From the IMG/VR virus record IMGVR_UViG_3300017763_000246, positions 1 through 21,586 of that record: DNA of 21,586 nucleotides, one strand, 5' to 3'. The notes under the pieces were generated by a model. It saw nothing but the letters and a program-made list of their open reading frames with translations, was not told where the DNA came from and made no database searches. The translations under genes and the position numbers were made by a program. Numbering within the stretch: the first letter of the stretch is position 1; every line of letters begins with the position of its first letter. Source of the DNA: a virus. Of the stretch, positions 6,524 through 14,764 are shown in pieces.

Positions 6524-6944
6524 GCGATATTACCAAGGTACTTACCGTCCGAAATTTCCCAATAAGTACAAAGGCAATCCACATAACGTAACATATCGTT
6601 CGTCATGGGAATATAAGTTTATGCTTTGGTGTGATATGACACCAAGTATACAAGAGTGGAGCAGTGAGGAATGCGTAATCCCGTATAAATCACCTGTAGA
6701 TAATAAATATCATAGGTACTTCGTCGATTTTTACATGAAAATCGATAACAGGAAGTATTTAGTAGAGGTTAAACCTGCAAAACAAACAAAGGAACCTAAA
6801 ACTCAAAAACGAATGACCAAACGTTATATTAATGAAGTTGTGACCTGGAGTGTTAATCAAGCAAAGTGGAAAGCTGCCACTGAGTTTTGTTTAGACAGAC
6901 AATGGGAATTCAAAATCATTACCGAGAAGGAACTCAAAGTCTAA
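6522..6944 (+). CDS. 4: gp4 head completion protein
   Basis: A 140-residue homologue of T4 gp4 (gp50/65), needed after DNA packaging to finish the head so that the tail can attach. Strong family segments are RPKFPNKYKGNP at 9-20, YRSSWEYKFMLWCD at 25-38, and HRYFVDFYMK at 64-73. The residues E30, D69 and E82-V-K84 (VEVKP) have the spacing of a PD-(D/E)XK/TnsA-like nuclease core, as noted for this family. Length matches T4 (about 150). There is no clear ribosome site before the ATG, only an AT-rich stretch holding the divergent late promoter. Its TAA shares one base with the gene 54 start. Confidence 0.93.
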   Translation: MRYYQGTYRPKFPNKYKGNPHNVTYRSSWEYKFMLWCDMTPSIQEWSSEECVIPYKSPVDNKYHRYFVDFYMKIDNRKYLVEVKPAKQTKEPKTQKRMTKRYINEVVTWSVNQAKWKAATEFCLDRQWEFKIITEKELKV

Positions 6945-7795
6945 TGGCAATCTATAGACCCGAAAGTGCAAGATATAACTCTTTTCAAGAGTTCATGGCA
7001 TTCTCTAAAAGAGATGATAACCATGTAAGCACTCCAAATTTATTTTCAGTAAGATTTAGCACACCTAGAATTCTCGCTCAGGGATACGGTAATGTTAGTA
7101 GCGATAGACTTACTGTTAAAGGAGATTTAGACTTACTTTTAGATTATTATGCGGATAGTGTACAGTTACCAAGTAAACAAATTACTACAGGTCAAGTACA
7201 AACTGTAGGATCACCATTCAAGTATGCTACAAATACGGCATTTAGTCAGATCAACATCAACTTCAAGATGCCTAGGTCTTTATATACCAGGTGTTTCTTT
7301 GAAAGATGGACACAATTGATGGCAACAGATTCTGAGCAATATACACAGTATTATAGTGATTATGTCTGTCCAGAGTTGTTGATTTATAAGTGGGAGAAGG
7401 GCAACGGTGATTATGTATATACTGATCCTAAAATGCTTCGAGCGTTGAGACAAGCAGGAAATGGAGCATTACTAGCTAGAAAATATACATTAACTGGATG
7501 TTACAGAATAGAAAATGTATTCCCTTATAATATTGGATCGATTCGACTTGATAATAATACCTCAAAGGTTATGACTATGCAGGTTGGATTCTATTTTGAG
7601 AGATATCGTTTCTATACAGAGAATAAATTCGATGATCCTGGTACTCAACGTGGTAGAACTCTTCCTACTAAGACAGATAACGTAACTGACAATACGACTA
7701 GTAGGAATAAAGAAGCATTTCCCCTACCGAAAACTAGCGTATTTGAAAATCTAAGTGGGAACGTTACTGATTCCATATTGGGTGGTTTATCATAA
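6944..7795 (+). CDS. 54: gp54 baseplate tail-tube initiator
   Basis: A 283-residue protein. I place the start at ATG 6944, overlapping the gene 4 stop by one base (TAATG), rather than at the upstream in-frame codon at 6887 inside gene 4. In T4, gp54 sits on gp48 and templates the first gp19 tail-tube ring. The tube-like core is visible in VQLPSKQI, NININFKMP-like and CFFERWTQLM segments (about 70-125), with RIENVFPYNIGSIRLD near 190-205. It is somewhat shorter than T4 gp54 (about 320). Adjacent 48, 4, 54 and 26 fit the tail-initiation set. The identification rests on these motifs and context. Confidence 0.8.
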   Translation: MAIYRPESARYNSFQEFMAFSKRDDNHVSTPNLFSVRFSTPRILAQGYGNVSSDRLTVKGDLDLLLDYYADSVQLPSKQITTGQVQTVGSPFKYATNTAFSQININFKMPRSLYTRCFFERWTQLMATDSEQYTQYYSDYVCPELLIYKWEKGNGDYVYTDPKMLRALRQAGNGALLARKYTLTGCYRIENVFPYNIGSIRLDNNTSKVMTMQVGFYFERYRFYTENKFDDPGTQRGRTLPTKTDNVTDNTTSRNKEAFPLPKTSVFENLSGNVTDSILGGLS

Positions 7796-7800
7796 CCCTC

Positions 7801-7807
7801 CTAAATA
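7801..7807 (+). promoter_or_regulatory. Putative late promoter box (CTAAATA) for gene 26 and the tail module
   Basis: CTAAATA lies 20 bases before the gene 26 ATG, in the 32-base gap after gene 54. It would drive gene 26, the frameshift product, the two large tail genes and the gp27-like gene, which follow with overlaps or tiny gaps. Confidence 0.6.
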
Positions 7808-7827
7808 AAATTACTGAATGAATTATT

Positions 7828-8541
7828 ATGTCATTACCTAAATTAAATGTACCTAAGTACAAATTGAAGTTGCCATCTGATGGTAAAACTGTTGTCAATT
7901 TTAGACCCTTTCTAGTAAAGGAAGAAAAGTTACTTTTGATTGCAACTGAAACTGGTGAGCAGTCTCAACTTTTGGATACGATCACAACAATCATCAAAGA
8001 TTGTACAGATCTCGCAAATGTTGATAAATTAGCCACTTTTGATGTCGAGTATCTGTTCTTGCAGATCCGTACAAAATCCGTTGGTGAAACTGTTGATGTT
8101 AGCATTACCTGTCCAGATGATAGAGAGACTCAAGTACAAGTTTCTATTCCTCTAGATGAGATCAAAGTCGTAAGAGACAAAGCTCACAAAAAGGAATTGA
8201 AACTTTCTGATGAAATTATTGTAACTCTCGATTACCCTAGACTTGACACATTCGTTAAAATGAATTTTGCGGATGAGGGTCCTGGTGTTGATGATATATT
8301 TGAAATGGCAGCAGAATGTATGGCAACTATTGCCGACTCTGAACAAGTTTATGATTGTGCAGATTCCACCAAGGAAGAAAAACTAGAATTCCTAGATAAC
8401 TTGAATAGCAAGCAATTTGCTATGTTCCAAGATTTCTTTGAAACTATGCCTAAGTTATCACATACAATTAGTGTTACTAATCCTAATACTAAGGTTGTCA
8501 GTGATGTAGTCCTTGAGGGATTGGCGAGTTTTTTCGCCTAG
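7828..8541 (+). CDS. 26: gp26-like baseplate hub / tail assembly chaperone (zero-frame product)
   Basis: A 237-residue protein of the T4 gp26 baseplate family. The start MSLPKLNVPKYKLKLPS followed by FRPFLVKEEKLLLIATETGE (about 26-45) and FDVEYLFLQIRTKSVGE (about 72-88) is characteristic. T4 gp26 is described as a hub component or assembly factor. Position directly before the tape-measure-like gene and the apparent -1 frameshift at its 3' end make it look like the short form of a tail assembly chaperone pair, comparable to lambda gpG. The last sense codons AGT TTT TTC GCC precede TAG at 8539-8541 and contain the slippery heptamer. The family call is firm; the chaperone role is inferred from layout. 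Confidence 0.85.
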   Translation: MSLPKLNVPKYKLKLPSDGKTVVNFRPFLVKEEKLLLIATETGEQSQLLDTITTIIKDCTDLANVDKLATFDVEYLFLQIRTKSVGETVDVSITCPDDRETQVQVSIPLDEIKVVRDKAHKKELKLSDEIIVTLDYPRLDTFVKMNFADEGPGVDDIFEMAAECMATIADSEQVYDCADSTKEEKLEFLDNLNSKQFAMFQDFFETMPKLSHTISVTNPNTKVVSDVVLEGLASFFA

Positions 8542-8589
8542 CCCTCCTGCATACTAATCTTCGGGCATACTTTGAGGGTAATTTTGCCC
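8529..8589 (+). promoter_or_regulatory. Putative -1 programmed frameshift signal with possible H-type pseudoknot
   Basis: T_TTT_TTC at 8529-8535 is a perfect X_XXY_YYZ heptamer in the gene 26 frame, ending 3 bases before the TAG. Five bases later, GCCCTC (8541-8546) can pair with GAGGGT (8574-8579), and GGGCA in the loop (8563-8567) can pair with TGCCC (8585-8589), making an H-type pseudoknot at the usual distance from the slip site. Pairings were found by eye and not folded computationally. Confidence 0.7.
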
Positions 8590-8729
8590 TCATGCACCAT
8601 CATAAGTGGAATATTGAATATATTGACAATCTTATGCCATGGGAAAAGGAAATTTACGTTAACTTATTAGTTAATTTCCTCAAACAAGAAGAAAACCGAA
8701 TGAAGGAGCAACGAGCAGCGAGTGGCTAA
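8535..8729 (+). CDS. Frameshift extension of gp26 (long tail assembly chaperone form)
   Basis: After a -1 slip, reading continues in the new frame for 64 codons (RLALLHTNLRAYFEG... to ...EQRAASG) and stops at TAA 8727-8729. The joined product (7828-8535 plus 8535-8729) would be 300 residues. The -1 frame is open from 8517, so it spans the slip site with no stop. The extension contains an aromatic helix followed by MPWEKEIYVNLLVNFLKQ, the pattern of tail-chaperone second domains that bind the tape measure. It could instead be a free 45-residue protein from ATG 8592, but the coding sense continues upstream of that ATG. The tape-measure GTG overlaps its end by 8 bases. Confidence 0.7.
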   Translation, partial: RLALLHTNLRAYFEGNFALMHHHKWNIEYIDNLMPWEKEIYVNLLVNFLKQEENRMKEQRAASG

Positions 8730-11694
8730 AATCCAAACAAATAAATTTATTGGTTCTGGGTCCATAAAGGGACGGTCACCCGTTGCTGAGGCTGTTAATA
8801 CACATGTTAAAGCAACAAATAATTTAAACAAAACATTAGTAGGAATTTCATCCGTAGTAGAGGATCTTTATAAGATCGAACTAGGGTTTGTAAAAAATGA
8901 GAAACAACGCGCTCAGTCGGATAGAAGAAAAGCGCAGAGAGCACAAGATCAAAAAGCAGAAGATAGATTAGAAGAACGCGCAGCTAAAAAAGAAGGTAAA
9001 AAAGGTCTCAGTTCTAAACTAAAGAAGACTGCTAAAAAGGGGTTCATGGGTGCATTTGGTTGGTTAACCCAACTAATATCTCCTATTGCAACTTTTTTAG
9101 CAGCTATTGGTGGATTTGCTATCGCTTCAGAGGTAATGAAGTGGATTGGAGATCCAGAAAATGCTGAAAAATTAAAAGTTTTTTTAGATAAGGCATTATT
9201 TGTCTTTGACAAGTTATATGGGTGGATATCAGGATTTACCACCAATATTATAGATGGGTGGTCAGATTTATTTGCAGAAGATGGGGACTTTGGTACTAGA
9301 TTATCAGGTCTAGGACAAATGATGACGGGTATCATTGGGTTGAAATACCTGATGAATCCATTCTCTCTTATTACAGATATATTAGGTCTTTTAGATATAC
9401 TTGATAGGGACAAACCTGATAAGCCTCCCATCGATGGCAAACCTGACCCTGATGGCAAAAAACCTCGCGTAAAACCAGGAGAGATAGATCCAGCAACTGG
9501 CAAACCTCGCCCAAAAAGAACAGGTTTATTAGGTGCTCTTGATAGTGCAAGGGATCGTGCATCTAACCTAGGTGAAAGGTTTAGAACTTCAAAATTTAAT
9601 CCTTTTGCTGATAATAGGTCTCGTTTAGACAGATATTATGATGATGCAACTGGTTACAAACCAAATGCACTTCAAAATCTTAGAGATAATGCTTCAAGAA
9701 CTGGACGGGCAATTAGTGATGATGTAGCAGAAAGATTAACAAAGGTACAGATTAAAGGGAAACCTCTAACTGATGTTATTGCAGAAACTTCTGAGGCAAC
9801 TCTCAGTGGTATGGGTCTTGATAAGGAAAGACGCCAAGCAATCAGATCATCATTGGATACTAGTTTAGAAAAATTAACTAAAAAGAAGAACAAAATACAA
9901 GGGGGTATCTTTAGCGGTTTACAAACACTTCAAAGAAATTTAACCTTCCAAGAGGGATCTACCTTTAGGAAAGGTGCAGCACGCGCTGGTCAGGAACTTA
10001 CATTTGCAGAGGGTTCAACATCTCGAAAAGCTGCTTCAGCAACAGGTAAATTTCTAGGAGAACAAGGAACAAGATTTACTAATGCTATAAAGGCGCAGTA
10101 CGGTAGATTTAATGATTGGGCAGGCAGTCTTCCTGATAAAGCAAGAAATGCTTTAATGGAGAGGATTTTAAAACCTATATTATCTGCTATAGAACCTGTC
10201 ATGAACACCGTTAAGGGTGTTGGTGGTAAGATCACAGGTGCATTCGGTAAATTGGGTTTTGTTCCTAAAATTCTAGAAGCATTAAAGAAAAAAGGCATTT
10301 CGGGTTTTACCGACATTAAAGGTGCAGCTAAAGAACTAGGACCTACAATATGGCCAATTATTGGTAGTGTATTCAGTTTAATTTCTGGTTATGATCGTTT
10401 AACAAACCAGGATCCAACTGGTGCCCTGATGGATACGGTATCAGGTCTTTTTGAATTATCTGTAGCACCTCCTCCTGTTGGTTTTGCTTTTCTTCCTGGT
10501 AGCGGCATTTCAACATTCATTGATATTGCAATGCTAGGTAGAGACTTAGCAGGTGCTCTCTTCCCAGATTTTGATCCGAGAACTGAGGAAGACAAACTTA
10601 TTAATAATTTAGGTCTAGGTAGTGCACAGACATTTGTAAAGAGTGTTGGGGCAAAACTACCTAAATTGAGTGCTCTCACTAAAATCTTTGGTGAGGCAGA
10701 GAAAGAAGGACCTAAAAGAGAAGATTTTAAAGACGGTGATGACGGAGATAAAGATTTTGAGGAAGCAAAACAGGCATGGTTAGTAACTCAACCCGATGGC
10801 AAGGAAGAGGAGATAAATGCTGACGCTCAAGCATCAGCACTTGGTGGTCCTATTAGAGAACCTCAAGAGTTATTCTTAGGTGGTGTTGTAAAAGGTATTG
10901 GTAAAGCAATTGGTAGTGTAGGTAAAACTGTTAGTAATGTACTCAGTAATCCTATTGTTTCCACTGGGTTATCATTGATTCCTGGTGCTGCTCCAATTGT
11001 AGGAGCAGTAAGTGGTATTGCCAATCTAGCTGCTGGTGGGAACCCCCTAGGAGCGATCATGTCAGGCGTTAGCATGATTCCTGGAGTTGGGCAAGCGATG
11101 GGTGGTTTTGGTGATTTTATGGGAAAAGCCGCTGGAATCATTAATAGTCCGCTCGGACAGGCAGGAACGAGTTTACTTCAGGGTAATTTTATGGGTGCTG
11201 CAAGTTCAGCATTGGGTATGCTTGGAGGACCATTAGCTGGTATTGGACAATCACTATTAGGTGGTAATTTTGGCGGTGCTATTTCTTCTGGATTGGGAAT
11301 GGTCAATCCTATGCTTGGACAAATGGCAGGCAGTATATTATCTGGTGGATTCCAACCAATGAATATAATTTCAAATGTGGCAGATAGTTTTGGGTTATCT
11401 GGTGTTATGCAGGCAGTTACTGGTCTGGCAGGTGGAGATCCAACTTCAGCAATTAAAGCGATTGGTTCAGAACTTGGAGTAGATCCAAAAATTCTTGGAG
11501 CAGTCGATAAGGTTTCTACTAAAGCATTAGGTGAAAAAGGTATATCTGCAAAGTATGCTATGCAGCAAGCGTTAGAGTTTGTACCTATTCCTGTAGTTCT
11601 TGAAAAAGTTGTTCCTATGTTGCAAGCAGTTCCCATAAATATAACACAGACGAAAGTAGTTCAAGCAACCGAATCTGTTTTAGGTTCTTTCTAA
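8722..11694 (+). CDS. Tape-measure-like tail protein
   Basis: A 990-residue protein from a GTG start (AAGGAG at 8703-8708). Order of features: helical N-terminus; a highly charged coiled-coil-like stretch (about 58-105, rich in Lys, Glu, Arg, Gln); a hydrophobic segment (about 115-138, LISPIATFLAAIGGFAIA); the block MKWIGDPENAEKLK; a Pro/Asp/Lys linker (about 230-270); a central helical region with a duplicated 19-residue unit (406-443); more hydrophobic helices (about 545-620); and a long Gly/Ala/Ser/Met-rich hydrophobic C-terminus (about 715-910). This profile and the position right after the chaperone pair match a tape measure, which sets tail length and enters the host envelope. T4 gp29 is only about 590 residues, so direct homology is not claimed. 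Confidence 0.7.
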   Translation: MAKIQTNKFIGSGSIKGRSPVAEAVNTHVKATNNLNKTLVGISSVVEDLYKIELGFVKNEKQRAQSDRRKAQRAQDQKAEDRLEERAAKKEGKKGLSSKLKKTAKKGFMGAFGWLTQLISPIATFLAAIGGFAIASEVMKWIGDPENAEKLKVFLDKALFVFDKLYGWISGFTTNIIDGWSDLFAEDGDFGTRLSGLGQMMTGIIGLKYLMNPFSLITDILGLLDILDRDKPDKPPIDGKPDPDGKKPRVKPGEIDPATGKPRPKRTGLLGALDSARDRASNLGERFRTSKFNPFADNRSRLDRYYDDATGYKPNALQNLRDNASRTGRAISDDVAERLTKVQIKGKPLTDVIAETSEATLSGMGLDKERRQAIRSSLDTSLEKLTKKKNKIQGGIFSGLQTLQRNLTFQEGSTFRKGAARAGQELTFAEGSTSRKAASATGKFLGEQGTRFTNAIKAQYGRFNDWAGSLPDKARNALMERILKPILSAIEPVMNTVKGVGGKITGAFGKLGFVPKILEALKKKGISGFTDIKGAAKELGPTIWPIIGSVFSLISGYDRLTNQDPTGALMDTVSGLFELSVAPPPVGFAFLPGSGISTFIDIAMLGRDLAGALFPDFDPRTEEDKLINNLGLGSAQTFVKSVGAKLPKLSALTKIFGEAEKEGPKREDFKDGDDGDKDFEEAKQAWLVTQPDGKEEEINADAQASALGGPIREPQELFLGGVVKGIGKAIGSVGKTVSNVLSNPIVSTGLSLIPGAAPIVGAVSGIANLAAGGNPLGAIMSGVSMIPGVGQAMGGFGDFMGKAAGIINSPLGQAGTSLLQGNFMGAASSALGMLGGPLAGIGQSLLGGNFGGAISSGLGMVNPMLGQMAGSILSGGFQPMNIISNVADSFGLSGVMQAVTGLAGGDPTSAIKAIGSELGVDPKILGAVDKVSTKALGEKGISAKYAMQQALEFVPIPVVLEKVVPMLQAVPINITQTKVVQATESVLGSF
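9937..10050 (+). repeat. Two tandem 19-residue units inside the tape-measure-like protein
   Basis: Two adjacent 57-base units encode NLTFQEGSTFRKGAARAGQ and ELTFAEGSTSRKAASATGK (residues 406-424 and 425-443), which share 10 of 19 positions. This suggests an old in-frame duplication in the central region. Confidence 0.65.
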
Positions 11695-11698
11695 TTAA

Positions 11699-14600
11699 AT
11701 GGCAAAAGTAAAGAAAGGTGCAAAAATTGATTTCTATAAGTTTGTGGCGATCACTCGCCCAAGCTCAGAGAAACAAATGTCTTCGGATGCTAAGGAGACT
11801 ATAACTGCTGTTAATTCTCAGATAGAAGCAACTAATCGTCTGGGAAAAACATTAAATTCGATTGGCAAAACTCTTGTTGATATTAAGAAACTTCAACTTT
11901 CTAGATTAACATTAGCACAGAAAAATAGTAATAAATTTGACGCTAGATATTCAACACCAAGTAAAAGCACATCTTCAGGATTTATAAAATCTTTCCGTGC
12001 AGCTAAAATTCCTGGTTTCTTAGAAAGTTTATTAGGTCTTTTAGGAGGATTATTTAAGTTATTCATTGTTGTACCTGCACTTAAATGGTTAGGGGATCCA
12101 AAGAATCAAAAGAAAGTTAAGAAACTTGTAGATACTTTAGTCACGGTTGCGAAATTTATATTTGATGTTGCTAAATTTGGTGTAGTTAACACCATCGAAG
12201 GTTTATACAAATTATTTGATGATGAGACTAGTTGGTTAGATAAGATGGGAGGATTCCTGCAAGCAGCAGCAGGACTCGGAACATTATTACTTGGTATTCG
12301 TTGGTTATCTAATCCACTAAAACTTGTTACTGACTTTGGTGGCGTTCTAAAGTTCCTTGCTTTTAATCTAAACAGAGCTAGGACAGGAATGCTAGCGCGT
12401 GCGAAGACAAAGGGTTTTGGAAAGGCAGCTCTCCTTTTAACCACCGTGGCAGTGGCAGGTGCAGGAATGCGCGTTGGCGCAGGTGAGGGAGAAAATAAAT
12501 CCCAAGATGATCCAGAAAAGAAATCCCAAGATGATCCAGAAAAGAAATCCAAAGATGAGGGAGAAAAGAAATCCAAAGATGATCCAGAAAAGAAATCCCA
12601 AGGAGGTTTAGTACAGAGTCTTCCAAGCAGATCACAAGGAGGATATATTAATGGACCTCAGTCAGGATACCCAGTATCACTGGATGGAGGAAAATCAACT
12701 TCGTTCATCGGACATGGACGTGAATATGTTGCTAGAAAGGCAAATGGGGGAGCTTTCGTCGTTCCTCTTAATACTCCTGGAACAAAAACACAACCCCACT
12801 TAACTAGTAAGAGACTTGGTGAAGCAAAGAGTCAGGGATATAAAGTTCCTAATGCTATGAGACAGGAATATCCTGTTGGTAGATCTTTAGGTGGGAAACT
12901 TCCTCAATTCTCTCAAGGTGGCGCTTATCTTAATAAAGTCAAAGCAAATGATGGTACTTCGGGTGATAATGCAAATAAGCAAATCTTCTTACATTGGAGT
13001 GGTGGTCATAGAAGTAATACTGAGTTCCATAATGGTAATGGATACCATACCTTTATTCCTGCATCTGGTCAACCAGTTCGTAAAGCAAGGTTTGGACAAA
13101 AGGGAAGACCCTATCACACTTATGGTCAAAACCAAGCAACGTCTGCTGCTATTGCCGTTTCTGGTATGAATGGTTTTGGTAGTGAGAGTGCTTCAAGTTG
13201 GGGTGCTCAGGCAATTACACCAAACCAATATAAAGGTATGGCAAAAGAGGCAGCAGGACTTGCTACTGCCTGGGGATGGAAACCATCAGATATTACTGAT
13301 AAGAGAGTAAGAACTCACTACGAAGACTATAGAGACCGTCCAGATTGGTATCTCCGCTCAGAACCTTCACATTATCGTTGGGATTTGAATAGATTGTATG
13401 CAGGTGATCCCGAGAATAGTGGTCCTGGAAAGATCCGTAAGATGATCAAGCAGCAAATGTCATCTTTTGGTGCAAAACCAACAAAGACTGAGGATCCGAC
13501 TAGAGATGGATCTGATAATAGAAATACAGCACCATGGAATCCTGGATTGGGGGTATTGGATGCTGTAACAGGAAATCTGTTTGACTTTGATGGTGCTGGT
13601 AAAAAGACTCCACCACAGCCACCATCTAGTACGTCAGATCCTTCTAAGAAACCAAGAGAGAAAGCTAAAGTAGAAAAGAAAGGAACCCGAGGATCACCTT
13701 TCTGGACTCTTGCTGCTGTCGCTGGAACAGAAGATGGTGATCCTCAAGCATGGGCAGACGTTGCACAATCTGTATATAACAGATCCAAGTCTGGAAAGTA
13801 CAGTTCAAGAGATATTAGAAAACTTCTATTATCTAAGGATCAATATGAACCTACTTGGAAGTTCCCCAAGTATGGCAGAAAAGGCGTACCAAATCCAGAG
13901 TGGCATAACATCACTGATGCTGCATCTGCAGCTTTGGCATCAGGAACAAATGTCACTTATATGGAGAAAGTTGCCAAAGCACTAGAAAATAAAACATTAC
14001 AGCAAAATGCTGCTAAATTTGTTGGTGGTAGAACCGACTTTATGGGTGGTAATGAAATAGCAAACTTTGAGGATGGTGATGTTAGAAGAAAGGAAAACAT
14101 GCCAAACAACTTCTTTGGTTGGTTTGTTGGACCTGGTTCTAAAGCTTATAAAAAGACAAATCCTACGGCAGCAGGTATTCCTGATATGACAGGTACTACA
14201 AGTGGCACACCTCCTGCTACTTCTATAACAGATGATATTTCTGGACTAGATACAACATCAGATGCTGCAACTGGTGCTTCTGCTGCTGAGGGTGAACAGA
14301 CAAGACCATACGTCTCAGCGTTTAGAACTCCAGCATCCGACTCAAGGGATGTTAGAACCCGTCGTGGGATGAAAGCAGAAGATGGTAATTACTCAAGCGT
14401 TATGTCTAGTACAGGACAAAGAGATTTATTAAAACAAACTGAAAAGAGAAATGCTGCTCGTACAGAAATAAATGATAGGTCACAAGCAATGATTCAAACC
14501 GCAATTGAAGCAGTTTCACAAGCAAATGGTAGTAATCAAGAAAAAATCGCTGCTGCTGCTCGTTCTGTTCAGCAAATGATGGCAGCAGCAAGAGCGGCAT

Positions 14601-14764
14601 CTTCACAACCTGCAACAACTATGATTCCTAGTTCAACCACTGGTGGTGGTAGTTTTGGCGGTGGTGGTGGTTCTGGTGGTGGTGCAGGCAGTGCAGGCAG
14701 TGGTAGATCTACAGCAGCAAAACTGGGATCTGCAATTAACGCAGTAGGTAGGATTTTCTCATGA
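11699..14764 (+). CDS. Tape-measure paralogue carrying amidase and SleB-like peptidoglycan hydrolase domains
   Basis: A 1021-residue tail protein. Residues 1-230 parallel the N-terminus of the preceding protein (AVNSQIEATNRLGKTL; ALKWLGDPKNQKKVKK; RWLSNPLKLVTDFGG). An 8-residue charged repeat follows (267-298), then a Gly-rich segment with GPQSGYPVSLDGG and FIGHGREYVARK (about 312-345), common in tape-measure C-termini. Residues about 427-565 are an Amidase_2/PGRP-type domain: HWSGG (H432), YHTF (H450), YHTYGQN (H473), THYED (H540), RWDL (D562), where H432, H540 and D562 would hold zinc. Residues about 668-785 resemble SleB-type cell-wall hydrolases: TEDGDPQAWADVAQSVYNR with E678 as likely catalyst. 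The C-terminus is Gly/Ser/Ala-rich. It probably opens peptidoglycan during DNA entry. Confidence 0.75.
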   Translation: MAKVKKGAKIDFYKFVAITRPSSEKQMSSDAKETITAVNSQIEATNRLGKTLNSIGKTLVDIKKLQLSRLTLAQKNSNKFDARYSTPSKSTSSGFIKSFRAAKIPGFLESLLGLLGGLFKLFIVVPALKWLGDPKNQKKVKKLVDTLVTVAKFIFDVAKFGVVNTIEGLYKLFDDETSWLDKMGGFLQAAAGLGTLLLGIRWLSNPLKLVTDFGGVLKFLAFNLNRARTGMLARAKTKGFGKAALLLTTVAVAGAGMRVGAGEGENKSQDDPEKKSQDDPEKKSKDEGEKKSKDDPEKKSQGGLVQSLPSRSQGGYINGPQSGYPVSLDGGKSTSFIGHGREYVARKANGGAFVVPLNTPGTKTQPHLTSKRLGEAKSQGYKVPNAMRQEYPVGRSLGGKLPQFSQGGAYLNKVKANDGTSGDNANKQIFLHWSGGHRSNTEFHNGNGYHTFIPASGQPVRKARFGQKGRPYHTYGQNQATSAAIAVSGMNGFGSESASSWGAQAITPNQYKGMAKEAAGLATAWGWKPSDITDKRVRTHYEDYRDRPDWYLRSEPSHYRWDLNRLYAGDPENSGPGKIRKMIKQQMSSFGAKPTKTEDPTRDGSDNRNTAPWNPGLGVLDAVTGNLFDFDGAGKKTPPQPPSSTSDPSKKPREKAKVEKKGTRGSPFWTLAAVAGTEDGDPQAWADVAQSVYNRSKSGKYSSRDIRKLLLSKDQYEPTWKFPKYGRKGVPNPEWHNITDAASAALASGTNVTYMEKVAKALENKTLQQNAAKFVGGRTDFMGGNEIANFEDGDVRRKENMPNNFFGWFVGPGSKAYKKTNPTAAGIPDMTGTTSGTPPATSITDDISGLDTTSDAATGASAAEGEQTRPYVSAFRTPASDSRDVRTRRGMKAEDGNYSSVMSSTGQRDLLKQTEKRNAARTEINDRSQAMIQTAIEAVSQANGSNQEKIAAAARSVQQMMAAARAASSQPATTMIPSSTTGGGSFGGGGGSGGGAGSAGSGRSTAAKLGSAINAVGRIFS
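12497..12606 (+). repeat. 24-bp in-frame tandem repeat (four units plus a partial)
   Basis: Units of 24 bases begin at 12497, 12521, 12545 and 12569, with a partial copy at 12593-12606. They encode KSQDDPEK twice, KSKDEGEK, and KSKDDPEK. The first two units are identical and the others differ at few bases. The repeat forms a charged, probably extended linker between the tape-measure-like and hydrolase parts and could change length by slippage in frame. Confidence 0.85.

Noticed and set aside
8592-8729. Independent 45-residue gene starting at ATG 8592
   Set aside because: A GAGGG lies 13 bases upstream, so separate translation is possible, but the frame continues open upstream across a perfect slippery heptamer, which fits a frameshift extension better.
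11178-11636. 152-residue - strand frame (and similar ones at 8949-9503, 9990-10316, 10863-11141 and 12106-12576)
   Set aside because: These are antisense shadows of the two large tail genes; their Pro/Ile-rich or Ser/Phe-rich composition simply mirrors Gly/Lys-rich coding sequence.
12497-12606. Possible CRISPR-like array
   Set aside because: The repeats are contiguous with no spacers and lie in frame within a coding gene.
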